A stretch of DNA of 17,561 bases from an uncultured Clostridium sp. Its GTDB lineage: Bacteria; Bacillota; Clostridia; Lachnospirales; Lachnospiraceae. Of this stretch, positions 1 through 8,963 are shown piece after piece. The notes under the pieces were generated by a model. That model ran no database searches and was not told where the DNA came from. It saw nothing but the letters and a program-made list of their open reading frames with translations. The position numbers and the translations under genes were made by a program. The stretch lies in the NCBI GenBank assembly GCA_900555045.1, contig USJW01000106.1:1-17561 (forward strand), in the 5' to 3' direction. How positions within the stretch are numbered: the first letter of the stretch is position 1; each line of letters opens with the position of its first letter.

Positions 1-136
1 TTTTTATTAATAGAATGCAATTTACGATTATTTAGCTTAATTGTGTGATTTTTACGATCATTTTCGACCGTTCTCGATCTTGCATCTCAAAAAGTGCAAG
101 GCGGCGCGGCGGGGAGGGATATCTTCCCCCCACCCG
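1..136. other. AT-rich end region with small hairpins
   Basis: This is the non-coding stretch downstream of the ABC exporter genes. The first 90 bases are AT-rich and I see no gene in them. A 6-bp perfect inverted repeat, CTTGCA (79-84) and TGCAAG (95-100), encloses a 10-base loop. The stretch 101-118 is very GC-rich. Confidence 0.5.
108..134 (-). terminator. weak terminator candidate after the ABC exporter operon
   Basis: Read on the minus strand, GGTGGGG (134-128) pairs with CCCCGCC (114-108), with one G-U pair, and two further pairs extend the stem inward. The only T run (93-89, five T) lies about 14 bases past the stem, so this is not a classical intrinsic terminator. It is the only candidate between the stop codon at 137 and the window edge. 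Confidence 0.3.
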
Positions 137-2029
137 CTAATCCAGCTCCTTGAGCCCTGTGTAGAGCTCGTAGTAGCGCCCCTTCATCTTTAGCAGCTCG
201 TCGTGGTCGCCCCGCTCGATGATCTCCCCGTGCTCCAGCACCATGATGGCGTTGGCGTTTCGCACCGTGGAGAGCCGGTGGGCGATGACGAAGGTGGTCC
301 GGTCCGCCATCAGCCGGTCCATACCATGCTCGATGTGCTTCTCGGTCCGGGTATCCACCGAGCTGGTGGCCTCATCCAGAATCAGGATCGGGGCCTTCGA
401 GAGGGTGGCGCGGGCGATGTTTAGCAGCTGGCGCTGGCCCTGGCTTAGGTTCGATCCGTCCCCCTCCAGCATGGTGTCGTAGCCGTCGGGCAGGCGCCGG
501 ATGAAGGAGTCCGCGGAGGCGGTTTTGGCCGCCTGGATGACCTCCTCGTCCGTGGCGTCAAGGCGCCCGTAGCGAATGTTCTCCATCACCGTGCCGGTGA
601 ACAGGTGGGTGTCCTGCAGCACCATGGCGATGTTTTTTCGCAGGTTATCCCTGCGGATGTTCCGGATGTCCACCCCGTCGATGGTGATGGAGCCGGACTG
701 AATGTCGTAAAAGCGGTTGATCAGGTTGGTGATCGTGGTCTTTCCCGCGCCCGTGCTTCCCACGAAGGCGATCTTCTGCCCCGGTCTGGCGTAGAGGCTG
801 ATGTCCTTTAAAATCACCTTCTCCGGGTCATAGCCGAAGGTCACATGGTCTAACACCACATGGCCCTTCATGGGCGAGAGCTCCACCGCCTCCGGTCCGT
901 CCACGGGCTCAGGCTGTTCATCCATCACGGCGAACACCCGCTCCGCCCCGGCCAGAGCTGAAAAGACGTTGCTGACCTGGGCCGAAATCTCGTTGATGGG
1001 CCGGGAGAACTGCCGGGAAAAGTTTAAGAACACGGTCAGGCCGCCCACGTCGAAGCCCTTTAGCACGCAGAGCAGGCCGCCCACCACCGCGGTCAGCGTG
1101 TAGTTGACCTGGCTTAAGGTGTTCATCACCGGGCCCATGACGCCGCCGAAAAACTGCGCGCGGATCTGGTTCTGCTTTAAGTCCTCGTTTAACAGCCCGA
1201 ACTCGTCTAAGGCCATGTCCTCGTGGCAGAACACCTTGATCACCTTCTGTCCGGTGGTCATCTCCTCCACGTAGCCGTTGACCGCCCCGAGGGACGACTG
1301 CTGGGCGGAGAAATACCGCTGGCTGCGGCCCGCCACCGCCCCGCCGGCCCGCATGATCACCGGGATCATCACCAGGGTCACAAGGGTCAGCCAGATGTTG
1401 GTGTAGATCATCAGCGCCAGGGTGCCGACCAGGCTTAGGGCGCCGGAGAAGAGCTGCACCAGGGTGGCGCTCAGCATCTGCCCGATGGTGTCCACGTCGT
1501 TGGTGAACCGGCTCATCAGATCGCCGTTGCTGTTGGTGTCGTAGAAGCGCACCGGCAGCTTCTGCATCTTCGTGAACAGGTCGTCGCGGATCTTCTGGAG
1601 GGCGTTCTGGGCCACCGTCAGCATCACCTTGGCCTGATAGTAGTTGGCCGCCACGCCCGCGAGGAACACAAATCCCAGTAGAATTAACGCCCTCGCGAGC
1701 CCCACGGCGCTTCCTCTGCTTCCGTCCACCGGCGCAATGTAGGTGTTGATGATGGGCCGCAGCATGTAGGAGCCGGCCAGCATACACACCGTGTTGGCCA
1801 CAACGCACAGGAGCGCCAGGACCATCTTGGCCTTATCCTCCTCCAGGTAGCGCAGCAGCCTCATGATGGTCTGACGGCCGTTCTTGGGCTTTCCGCCGCC
1901 CGGCATTCCTCTGCCCGGACCGTGGCGCCCCGGTCCCATGCGCCTTCCTCCTGTCATGGCGCTGGCCTTGCTCCCGTAGCGGTATTTTAAATCCTTGAGC
2001 CGTTTTTCCTGTCTCTCGTCCATAGCCAT
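137..2029 (-). CDS. ABC exporter half-transporter, catalytic (TM288-like) subunit
   Basis: This 630-residue protein is an inner-membrane ABC exporter subunit: an N-terminal six-helix membrane domain (about residues 60-360) fused to a nucleotide-binding domain (about 390-630). Walker A is GSTGAGKTT with K430. The signature motif is LSQGQ (528-532), a deviation from LSGGQ. Walker B ends in D552-E553 with the catalytic glutamate intact, and the H-loop histidine is H584. With its partner just upstream it should form a heterodimer whose one full ATP site uses this subunit's Walker motifs and the partner's VSGGQ. Residues 1-50 form an unusual basic, Gly/Arg/Met-rich extension. The start ATG overlaps the partner's stop by one base (TGATG) behind GAGGAGGTG (2046-2038), implying translational coupling. 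A second in-frame ATG at codon 3 is too far from that site. The substrate (drug, lipid or peptide) cannot be told from sequence. Confidence 0.93.
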   Translation of the reverse strand: MAMDERQEKRLKDLKYRYGSKASAMTGGRRMGPGRHGPGRGMPGGGKPKNGRQTIMRLLRYLEEDKAKMVLALLCVVANTVCMLAGSYMLRPIINTYIAPVDGSRGSAVGLARALILLGFVFLAGVAANYYQAKVMLTVAQNALQKIRDDLFTKMQKLPVRFYDTNSNGDLMSRFTNDVDTIGQMLSATLVQLFSGALSLVGTLALMIYTNIWLTLVTLVMIPVIMRAGGAVAGRSQRYFSAQQSSLGAVNGYVEEMTTGQKVIKVFCHEDMALDEFGLLNEDLKQNQIRAQFFGGVMGPVMNTLSQVNYTLTAVVGGLLCVLKGFDVGGLTVFLNFSRQFSRPINEISAQVSNVFSALAGAERVFAVMDEQPEPVDGPEAVELSPMKGHVVLDHVTFGYDPEKVILKDISLYARPGQKIAFVGSTGAGKTTITNLINRFYDIQSGSITIDGVDIRNIRRDNLRKNIAMVLQDTHLFTGTVMENIRYGRLDATDEEVIQAAKTASADSFIRRLPDGYDTMLEGDGSNLSQGQRQLLNIARATLSKAPILILDEATSSVDTRTEKHIEHGMDRLMADRTTFVIAHRLSTVRNANAIMVLEHGEIIERGDHDELLKMKGRYYELYTGLKELD

Positions 2030-3768
2030 CAGGCGCTCACCTCCTCAGCACGGTCTTTCTGCGAATAGTAGATCTCCTGGTAGGCCTCGCAGGAGGCCAG
2101 AAGCTCCTTGTGGGTGCCAAGCCCCACCACACTGCCCTCGTCCATCACCAGGATCATGTCCGCCGCCTCCACGGAGCCGATCCGCTGGGCGATGATGAAC
2201 TTGGTGGTGTCCTTTAAGGTGGTGGTAAAGCACTCCCGGATCTTCGCCTCCGTGGCCGTGTCCACGGCGCTGGTGGAGTCGTCTAAAATCAGGATCTTCG
2301 GGTGCTTTAGCAGCGCCCTGGCGATACAGAGCCGCTGCTTCTGTCCGCCGGACACGTTCACGCCGCCCTGCCCCATCTCCGTCTCATACCCCTTGGGGAA
2401 GGAGGTGACGAAGCTGTCCGCCTGGGCGCTGTCCGCAGCGGCCCGGATCTGCTCCCGGTCCGCGTCCTCGTCGCCCCAGCGCAGGTTCTCCTCGATGGTC
2501 CCGGAAAACAGCACATTCTTCTGCAGCACCATAGCCACGCCGTCCCGCAGATGCCTTAAGGAATAGTCCCGGACGTCCACCCCGTCCACCAACACCTGGC
2601 CCTCCGTGGCGTCGTAGAGGCGCGGAATCAGCTGCACCAGGCTGGTCTTGCCGCTTCCGGTGGAGCCGATGATGCCGATGGTCTGGCCGGGCTCTGCCGT
2701 AAAGCTTATGTCGTGGAGCACCCGCTCATTTTTCCGCTTGCCGTAGCCGAAGCTCACGCCCCGGAATTCCACGCGGCCCTCCCTGACGGCCAGATCCTTC
2801 TGGACAGAGTTGTCGTCCGTCAAATCGATCTCCACGTCCAGCACCTCGTTGATTCGCTTGAGGGAGGCCATGGCGCGGGAGGCCTGCAAAAAGATCATGG
2901 CCAGCATCATGAGGGACATGAGAATCTGCACAATGTAGGTGGTGAACGCGGTCAGGTCGCCCACCCGCATATTTCCGGCGATGATCATGTTTCCGCCGTA
3001 CCAGACCACGGCCAGCATGGTGATGTTCATGGCCAGGGTCATCATGGGCATGTTGATGATCACCACGTTCATGGCCCGCAGGCTCATGTCCTTGAGCCGC
3101 TTGTTATTTTCCTGGAATTTCTCCTCCTCAAAGTCCTCGCGGACGAAGGATTTGATCACCCGCACGTTGGTCAGCGCCTCCTGGACGCCGGAGTTTAGCT
3201 GGTCGATGGCCTTCTGCATCACCGTAAACCGCGGGAACGCCACCTTTAAGATCACGCCGATCCCCACAGACAGCACGGGGATCACCACCAGAATCACCAG
3301 GGCCAGCCTGGCATTCATGGTGAAGGCCATGATCAGGGCCCCCACAAACATTCCGGGCGCCCGAAACATCATCACCAAAGCCATCCGAAGCACCATCTGC
3401 ACCTGCTGCACGTCGTTGGTCAGACGCGTCACCAGGGAGCCGGTGCTGAACTCGTCGATGTTCTTGAAGGAAAATCGCTGCACCTTCTCGAACAGATCCC
3501 GCCTCAAATCCGCGGAAAAACTCACCGAGGCCTTGGACGCACAGTAGGTGCCTCCCACGCCTCCGAGCGCCATCACCGCAGCAAATCCAATCATGGCGAG
3601 GCCCACCCGGATGATGTAGCTCACATCGTGGTTTGCCACCCCGTTGTTGATGATGAGGGACATCATTTTCGGCAGGGCAATCTCCCCCGCCACCTCTGTC
3701 AGCATCAGGATCGGACCCGCGATAAACGCCAAGAGATACGGCATAATGTATTTGCGATACCGCTTCAT
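2029..3768 (-). CDS. ABC exporter half-transporter, degenerate (TM287-like) subunit
   Basis: This 579-residue protein has an ABC exporter membrane domain (about residues 1-310) followed by a nucleotide-binding domain. Walker A is GSTGSGKTS with K374, and the signature VSGGQ (472-476) is canonical. The catalytic positions are altered: Walker B ends in D496-D497 where the second residue is normally glutamate, and the H-loop histidine is replaced by Q528. The same Asp/Gln pair is known in the degenerate half of TM287/288-type heterodimeric exporters, so this subunit should bind ATP but hydrolyse it poorly and act with the downstream gene. The frame is open from a TTG at 3786, but AAAGGAG (3783-3777) lies inside that extension and is spaced 8 bases before the ATG at 3768, so I take 3768 as the start. 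The gene lies 90 bases after the SNF2 helicase gene, with no clear promoter or terminator between them. Confidence 0.93.
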   Translation of the reverse strand: MKRYRKYIMPYLLAFIAGPILMLTEVAGEIALPKMMSLIINNGVANHDVSYIIRVGLAMIGFAAVMALGGVGGTYCASKASVSFSADLRRDLFEKVQRFSFKNIDEFSTGSLVTRLTNDVQQVQMVLRMALVMMFRAPGMFVGALIMAFTMNARLALVILVVIPVLSVGIGVILKVAFPRFTVMQKAIDQLNSGVQEALTNVRVIKSFVREDFEEEKFQENNKRLKDMSLRAMNVVIINMPMMTLAMNITMLAVVWYGGNMIIAGNMRVGDLTAFTTYIVQILMSLMMLAMIFLQASRAMASLKRINEVLDVEIDLTDDNSVQKDLAVREGRVEFRGVSFGYGKRKNERVLHDISFTAEPGQTIGIIGSTGSGKTSLVQLIPRLYDATEGQVLVDGVDVRDYSLRHLRDGVAMVLQKNVLFSGTIEENLRWGDEDADREQIRAAADSAQADSFVTSFPKGYETEMGQGGVNVSGGQKQRLCIARALLKHPKILILDDSTSAVDTATEAKIRECFTTTLKDTTKFIIAQRIGSVEAADMILVMDEGSVVGLGTHKELLASCEAYQEIYYSQKDRAEEVSA

Positions 3769-3776
3769 TTTCACCG

Positions 3777-3783
3777 CTCCTTT
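3777..3783 (-). promoter_or_regulatory. ribosome binding site that sets the ABC subunit start
   Basis: AAAGGAG on the minus strand lies 8 bases before the ATG at 3768-3766. It sits downstream of the in-frame TTG at 3786, which rules that codon out as the likely start. Confidence 0.8.
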
Positions 3784-3858
3784 CAATCATTTTTATCTTC
3801 TTATCCGCGCGCTGCGCGTCTTTTCATATTCTATAGATTGTAATCCTTTTTATGCCCC

Positions 3859-6800
3859 CTATACGAGAATCCGCAAAATATCTTCCCTTGTGAGTCCGGC
3901 GAAGCTTCCGCCCTCCTCGGTGATCACCTGCTCGGACAGCTGGCGCTTGGAGTCCTGAAGCGTCAGGATGTTCTCCTCCACCGTGTCCCTGGCGATCAGC
4001 TTAAACACCGTCACCTGCTTCTCCTGGCCGATGCGGTGGCTCCGGTCCGTGGCCTGGTTCTGGGCCGCCACGTTCCACCAGGGATCATAGTGGATCACAA
4101 TGTCCGCGGCCGTCAGGTTGAGCCCGGTGCCCCCCGCCTTTAGGGAGATCAAAAACACCGGCGTTTCGTCCGCCGAGAACTCCCCCACCATGCGGATCCG
4201 CTCCTCCTTTGAGGTGGCCCCGGTCAGCTTGTAGCTGGCGATCCCCTCCTTCTTTAGGCGGGCCTCGATGAGGTCCAGCATGGAGGTGAACTGGGAGAAC
4301 AGAAGAATCTTGTGCTCCCCCTCCACGCCCCGGCGCACCAGGTCCATGCAGGTGTCCAGCTTCGCGGAAGCCCCCTTGTAGTTCTCATAGCACAGCCGCG
4401 GGTCGCAGCAGATCTGCCGCAGCCTGGTCAGCTGCGCCAATACCTGGAACCGGTCCTCGCTAAGCCCCGCGCCCCCGCTCTGCTCCAAAAGCTCCTTTAG
4501 CTGCCCGGCGTTTGCCATGTAGAGGGTCCGCTGCTCCTCCTCCATCTGGGAGTAGACCACGGTCTCCAGCTTGTCCGGCAGCTCCTTTAGCACGTCCCGC
4601 TTCACCCGGCGCAGAATAAAGGGGCCGGTAATCCGGCGGAGCCGCGAGAGCGCCTCCCGGTCCTCGTCCCTGGTGATGGGCAGCTCGTACTCCTTGCGGA
4701 AGTGCTGCACCCCGAACAGGAAGCCCGGCATCAGGTAGTCGAAGATGCTCCAGAGCTCCCCCAGCCGGTTCTCCACCGGCGTCCCGGTGAGCGCGAAGCG
4801 GGTGCGGGCGTTCACCGCCTTCACCGCCTTGGCGCTCTGGGTCGAGGCGTTTTTGATGTACTGGGCCTCGTCGATGATCTGGAAGCGGAAGTGCAGGCCG
4901 CTGTAGAGCTGGATGTCCCGCTTGAGCAGGTCGTAGGAGGTGATTAACACCTTCGCGCGCTCCTCCCCCGCCTCCATCCGCTCCAGAATCTCCTGGCGCT
5001 CTGCGGCGCTCCCGGCCACCGAGCGGACCGGCAGATCCGGCGCAAACTTGCGCAGCTCATGCTCCCAGTTGTAGACCAGGGAAGCCGGGCAGACGATCAG
5101 CGTGGGGGACTGGCCCGCCAGCTCTGCCTTCTCCCCTGCCGCCCCACAGCCGTACTCGTCCTCCAGCAGCGCGATGGTCTGGATCGTCTTTCCCAAGCCC
5201 ATGTCGTCCGCCAGGATGCCGCCGAAGCCGTGGGCGTCCAGGGTTTTCATCCAACGAAAGCCCGTCTTCTGGTACTCTCTAAGCACCTCCCGCAGCGTCT
5301 CCGGCACCGGGTAGTCGCTGTCCTCCACGGAGCGCAGGCCCCGCACCAGCGCCTTAAAGAGCTGGTCCCGGTAGTAGGCAACGCCGGGCCCCTCCTTTAG
5401 CACGCTGTCCAGGTACATGGCCCGGTAGGCGGGCAGGCGCATGGCCTTCCCCTGCAGCTCCTTTTTGCTGATTCCCAGCTCCTTTGCCAGGCGGGCCACC
5501 GTGTAGAGGCCGCCCTCCCCCAGCTGCAAAAATCCCCCGCTCTTTAAGCGGTAATATTTCTTTTTCTGGCTGTAGGCCGCCAGCACCTTGGCCAGCTCCT
5601 GGTCCGAGAGGCCGCCGGTGTCCACCGTCAAGTCCAGCCAGCCCTGGTTCATGGAGACGCTCACGCCCACCTTGGGCGGCGCCAGCACCTTCCACTTCTT
5701 GAGCTCCTCGCTGACCAACACCTCGCCCAGCTGTCTGAAGGCCTCGATCCCCTCCGTCAGAAGGCGGTACACCGCCTCCTCATCGTCCCGGATCACCAGC
5801 CGCATGCCGTCCGGCTCCTTGTACTTAAAGTACCGGCCGATCACCTGGCTGATCTTAAACTCCCCGGGCACATCCCGGCACACGGACCGCGGAAGGTTCT
5901 CGTCCTCCACCGGGTGAAAGGTGAAATCCCCGTAGGAGAGACAGGGCTCCATGAGCACCTCGCTCCCGCCCCGGCTGTCAAACTTAAACTGGGCCCGCAG
6001 CGGCTGGGGCTCGTACTCCTTCCAGTCCACCTCCTGGTCCCGGATCTGGGCGTAGGGGGCGATGCTCCTAATCACTCTGGCGTAAAACAGGGGAATGTCC
6101 TTCTCCCCCACCAGAACCGCCCGGCTCCCCTCCCGGTTGATCTGCTCCAAAAAGGGCTGGACCGCCCGGGTGAACGCGCTGCTGCACTGGTAGAGGAAAT
6201 CCCCCTGGGCCAGGTACAGATGGCGCTCCCCGGAAAAGCCGGTGATCACCTTCATGGCCTCCTCGCCCACCACGGTGCCGTCAAAGCTCACGCGGATGCC
6301 GTCCCGGCCGTGCCGGGTTACATTTAACAGAAGCTTTGGGTCCTCCCTTGCGGCCAGAAGCCTGGTCCTGTTCCCGTTCGGCAGCTGGACCTCCAGCGTC
6401 CGGTCCATGACCAGCTCAAAAAAGCGGTCCCGGTAGGACACCCCCAGCTCTGCCTCCCGCTCCGGCCGCACAAGCTCCGCAAGCTCCATCACAAGAGACA
6501 CGAGTCCCCGGCTCTCCCGCGTGAACGCGGACTCGCAGTGGTGGAAGCCGAAGCTCTTCCCGTACTCCACGTAGGCTCCCTCGCGCACCGCCTGGGCGAA
6601 GGCGCACAAGTCCTTCACCAGGTAGTACCTCTCCCTTCCCACCTTGAATTCCACCTTCACCCGGCGCCTGTCAAGGAGGAGAACCGGCACAAGCTCCGCC
6701 TTCTCCTCCTCCTCGGCCGCCATAATCCGCGCCACCTGCCGGTTCGTGTACTCCCGGATCATGGTGTGGACCTCCTGGGAGGTGTGGACCGGCGGCTGCC

Positions 6801-7023
6801 CGGCCTTCTTCGCATAATTCTCATAATACGCGAAAAGGGCTTTCCCATGGGCGCACATGCCCTTGTAGGAATTCCCCTCCGCGCAGGAACAAGAGTAGTC
6901 CCTCACCCGACCACTCTTGATATACAAACTCACATTGTAGGTGTGGGCCTGGTCTTCCACCAGGCCCTTCACGCCAACTTCTCCCTTCCAGAAGTTGCTG
7001 GTCTGCATCTTAATGACTTCCAT
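3859..7023 (-). CDS. SNF2-family DEAD/H helicase with SWIM zinc finger
   Basis: This 1054-residue protein is a cytoplasmic, ATP-driven DNA translocase of the Swi2/Snf2 superfamily (bacterial HepA/RapA-like class). Near the N-terminus is a SWIM zinc finger, CxCx9CxH (C45, C47, C57, H59), expected to bind nucleic acid or protein. Residues of roughly 130-560 match the extended region typical of bacterial SNF2 helicases. The motor follows: motif I ADDMGLGKT with K near 611, motif II DEAQ near 718-721, then the second RecA-like lobe ending in motif VI QATDRSHRIGQ near 988-998. All key motor residues look intact. The ATG at 7023 has GGAGGGAG a short way upstream. The gene starts 51 bases after argS ends, on the same strand, so co-transcription is likely. 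The biological role (transcription recycling, repair or defence) is not known for this subgroup; I see no nuclease or other defence partner nearby. Confidence 0.93.
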   Translation of the reverse strand: MEVIKMQTSNFWKGEVGVKGLVEDQAHTYNVSLYIKSGRVRDYSCSCAEGNSYKGMCAHGKALFAYYENYAKKAGQPPVHTSQEVHTMIREYTNRQVARIMAAEEEEKAELVPVLLLDRRRVKVEFKVGRERYYLVKDLCAFAQAVREGAYVEYGKSFGFHHCESAFTRESRGLVSLVMELAELVRPEREAELGVSYRDRFFELVMDRTLEVQLPNGNRTRLLAAREDPKLLLNVTRHGRDGIRVSFDGTVVGEEAMKVITGFSGERHLYLAQGDFLYQCSSAFTRAVQPFLEQINREGSRAVLVGEKDIPLFYARVIRSIAPYAQIRDQEVDWKEYEPQPLRAQFKFDSRGGSEVLMEPCLSYGDFTFHPVEDENLPRSVCRDVPGEFKISQVIGRYFKYKEPDGMRLVIRDDEEAVYRLLTEGIEAFRQLGEVLVSEELKKWKVLAPPKVGVSVSMNQGWLDLTVDTGGLSDQELAKVLAAYSQKKKYYRLKSGGFLQLGEGGLYTVARLAKELGISKKELQGKAMRLPAYRAMYLDSVLKEGPGVAYYRDQLFKALVRGLRSVEDSDYPVPETLREVLREYQKTGFRWMKTLDAHGFGGILADDMGLGKTIQTIALLEDEYGCGAAGEKAELAGQSPTLIVCPASLVYNWEHELRKFAPDLPVRSVAGSAAERQEILERMEAGEERAKVLITSYDLLKRDIQLYSGLHFRFQIIDEAQYIKNASTQSAKAVKAVNARTRFALTGTPVENRLGELWSIFDYLMPGFLFGVQHFRKEYELPITRDEDREALSRLRRITGPFILRRVKRDVLKELPDKLETVVYSQMEEEQRTLYMANAGQLKELLEQSGGAGLSEDRFQVLAQLTRLRQICCDPRLCYENYKGASAKLDTCMDLVRRGVEGEHKILLFSQFTSMLDLIEARLKKEGIASYKLTGATSKEERIRMVGEFSADETPVFLISLKAGGTGLNLTAADIVIHYDPWWNVAAQNQATDRSHRIGQEKQVTVFKLIARDTVEENILTLQDSKRQLSEQVITEEGGSFAGLTREDILRILV

Positions 7024-7074
7024 GAAATCACCGCTCCCTCCGGCGTGCCGTCCCCTTTGCCGATCTCACCGCAA

Positions 7075-8862
7075 TTACATGCGGTCCGGCGCCTCGAAGC
7101 CCAGCACATCGATGCAGGCTTCCAAAACCCGTCTCGCCAGGGTGATCAGGCCGATGTAGCTGTCCCGTCTGGCCATGTCCTCCTCAGCCAGGATCTTCGT
7201 CTCGTGGTAAAAGCTGTTGAACGCGTTCGCAAGCTCAAAGACGTACTGGCAGATCTTGTGCGGGGCTGTCTCCGCAAAGCTGGCCTCCAGGACCTCGCTG
7301 TAGCGGGCCAACAGCAGCATGAGCGCCTTCTCCGTCTCCCCTGCGGGCGGCAGAATCACCTTGCCGGTGGCCTTCTCGTCCACCTGGCCGCCGTCCTCGC
7401 GGTACTTGTTCAGGATCGATTTGATCCGCACGATGGTGTAAAGGATGTAGGGTCCTGTGTTCCCCTCAAAGGAGATAAACCGGTCCACATCGAAAATGTA
7501 ATCCTTGGACGCCTGGTTGGACAGATCGCCGTATTTTAACGCTGCCAGGCCGATGATCGAAGCCGCCGCGCGGGCCTCCTCCTCGGTCATGGAGCGCTTC
7601 TCGCTCTCCACAATCCGCTGGTACACGGCCTCGTTGATGTCCGCGATCAGCCGCTCAAGCCGCATGACGCCGCCCTCCCTGGTCTTAAAGGGCTTGCCGT
7701 CCTTGCCGTTCATGGTGCCGAAGCCAAGGAAGATCATGGGCGTATTCTGGTCCACGATTCCCGCCTTCTTGGCCACCCGGAACACCTGCAAAAAGTGCAT
7801 GTCCTGGCGCTTGTCCACCACGTAGATGTAGCGGTCCGGATGGAAATCCTCCTCGCGCTGGATGATGGTTCCCAGGTCTGAGGTGGCGTAGAGCGCCGCT
7901 CCGTCGGACTTTCTCACCAGGCAGGGCGGAATCTCCTTGGCGTCCGTCTCCTCGGCCACGTCCACCACCAGAGCGCCCTGGCTCTCGTAGGCCAGCCCCT
8001 TCTCCTGAAGAAGGTCAATCAGCTTGGGGATGTAGGGCTCCGCGTCGCTCTCGCCCTTCCAGAGGTCGAAGGACACCTTCAGGTTGTCGTAGTTCTTCTT
8101 TAAGTCCGTCACGGACACATTGATGATGTGGTTCCAGATTGCCCTAAAGGGCGCATAGCCGTTCTGAAGCTTTAACGTCGCCTGGTGGGCGCGCTCCTTA
8201 AACACCTCGTCCACCTTGGACTTGGCGCTGGCCGCCGGGTAGATCTCCTCCAGCTCGCCGATGGTGAAGGGCGCCTCCTCGGGGTATTCCCCGGTGTAGC
8301 TCTCGTCAAAGTACACCAGCTCCGGCTTTCTGTCCCGCAGCTCCTCGATGATGAGGCCCATCTGAAGGCCCCAGTCGCCCAGGTGCACGTCGCCGATCAT
8401 GTGGTGGCCCAGGTAATTGCCCAGGCGCTTGATGCTCTCGCCGATCACGGCCGCGCGCAGATGTCCCACGTGCAGCGGCTTTGCCACGTTGGCCCCGCCG
8501 TAGTCCACGATGATCGTCTCGGGGGCCTTTGGCGCCTCAACGCCCAGCTTCTCCCCGGCCGCCATCCCCTTCATGTAGTCCGCGATGAACTGCGCTGAGA
8601 GCTTCAGGTTGATAAATCCCGGCATCACGGCCTGCACGGCGCTAAACTTGCCGTCGCCGTCGCCCAGCTGCTCCACCACGGCGTTTGCGATGTCGATGGG
8701 CTTTTTGTGGTACGCCTTGGCGGCCGCCATGGCGCCGTTGCACTGGTACTCACACAGGTCCGGGCGGTTGGACAGGACGACCTTGGCGAACTTCTCCTCG
8801 TAGCCGCAGGCGGAAAACGCGGCCCGCAGCTGCTCTTCCATCAGATCCAGAATCTTTTTCAC
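7075..8862 (-). CDS. argS: arginyl-tRNA synthetase
   Basis: This 595-residue class I aminoacyl-tRNA synthetase charges tRNA-Arg in the cytoplasm. The N-terminal additional domain (about residues 1-110) recognises the tRNA D-loop. The HIGH-type motif is HVGH (131-134), followed by LRAA. The KMSKS position carries the degenerate KPFKT (390-394), as expected in ArgS. The C-terminal DALR anticodon-binding domain ends in the characteristic ...DRM. Length is normal for the family. The start is GTG at 8862: AAAAGGAG (8879-8872) lies 9 bases before it, while the first in-frame ATG (codon 8) lacks a site. There is an intrinsic terminator (8933-8903) between efp and argS and no T-box leader, so argS is expressed either by read-through or from a promoter I cannot identify. 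Confidence 0.97.
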   Translation of the reverse strand: MKKILDLMEEQLRAAFSACGYEEKFAKVVLSNRPDLCEYQCNGAMAAAKAYHKKPIDIANAVVEQLGDGDGKFSAVQAVMPGFINLKLSAQFIADYMKGMAAGEKLGVEAPKAPETIIVDYGGANVAKPLHVGHLRAAVIGESIKRLGNYLGHHMIGDVHLGDWGLQMGLIIEELRDRKPELVYFDESYTGEYPEEAPFTIGELEEIYPAASAKSKVDEVFKERAHQATLKLQNGYAPFRAIWNHIINVSVTDLKKNYDNLKVSFDLWKGESDAEPYIPKLIDLLQEKGLAYESQGALVVDVAEETDAKEIPPCLVRKSDGAALYATSDLGTIIQREEDFHPDRYIYVVDKRQDMHFLQVFRVAKKAGIVDQNTPMIFLGFGTMNGKDGKPFKTREGGVMRLERLIADINEAVYQRIVESEKRSMTEEEARAAASIIGLAALKYGDLSNQASKDYIFDVDRFISFEGNTGPYILYTIVRIKSILNKYREDGGQVDEKATGKVILPPAGETEKALMLLLARYSEVLEASFAETAPHKICQYVFELANAFNSFYHETKILAEEDMARRDSYIGLITLARRVLEACIDVLGFEAPDRM

Positions 8863-8871
8863 GACTCAATT

Positions 8872-8879
8872 CTCCTTTT
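8872..8879 (-). promoter_or_regulatory. ribosome binding site of argS
   Basis: AAAAGGAG on the minus strand ends 9 bases before the GTG at 8862-8860. It supports GTG as the start rather than the ATG at codon 8. Confidence 0.75.
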
Positions 8880-8902
8880 CCAAATGAATGTTTTTTCCAT
8901 AG

Positions 8903-8933
8903 AAAAAAACTGCTCCGGAAGCGTGCCGGAGCA
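8903..8933 (-). terminator. intrinsic terminator after efp
   Basis: On the minus strand TGCTCCGG (8933-8926) and CCGGAGCA (8918-8911) form a perfect 8-bp stem with a 7-base loop. One G and seven T (8909-8903) follow. It lies 30 bases past the efp stop codon and upstream of argS. Confidence 0.92.
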
Positions 8934-8963
8934 ATTTTAAACGTCTATCAGGGATTCTGCAGA

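Noticed and set aside
1..60. Repeated TTTACGAT words near the left end as an operator or origin box
   Set aside because: Only two short copies in AT-rich DNA with different flanks; expected by chance.
918..1808. Long open frame in another phase inside the ABC subunit gene
   Set aside because: It gives Arg/Gly/His-rich, low-complexity protein typical of off-frame reading of GC-rich coding DNA.
3769..3786. TTG start for the degenerate ABC subunit
   Set aside because: The ribosome site lies downstream of it, within the extension, and is correctly spaced for the ATG at 3768.
6538..7539. Long plus-strand open frame opposite the SNF2 and argS genes
   Set aside because: It spans two well-supported genes and their junction on the other strand, shows no domain and has no ribosome site; an antisense shadow.
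8863..8963. T-box leader for argS
   Set aside because: There is no T-box consensus, no specifier hairpin and too little room; the hairpin is an ordinary terminator of efp.
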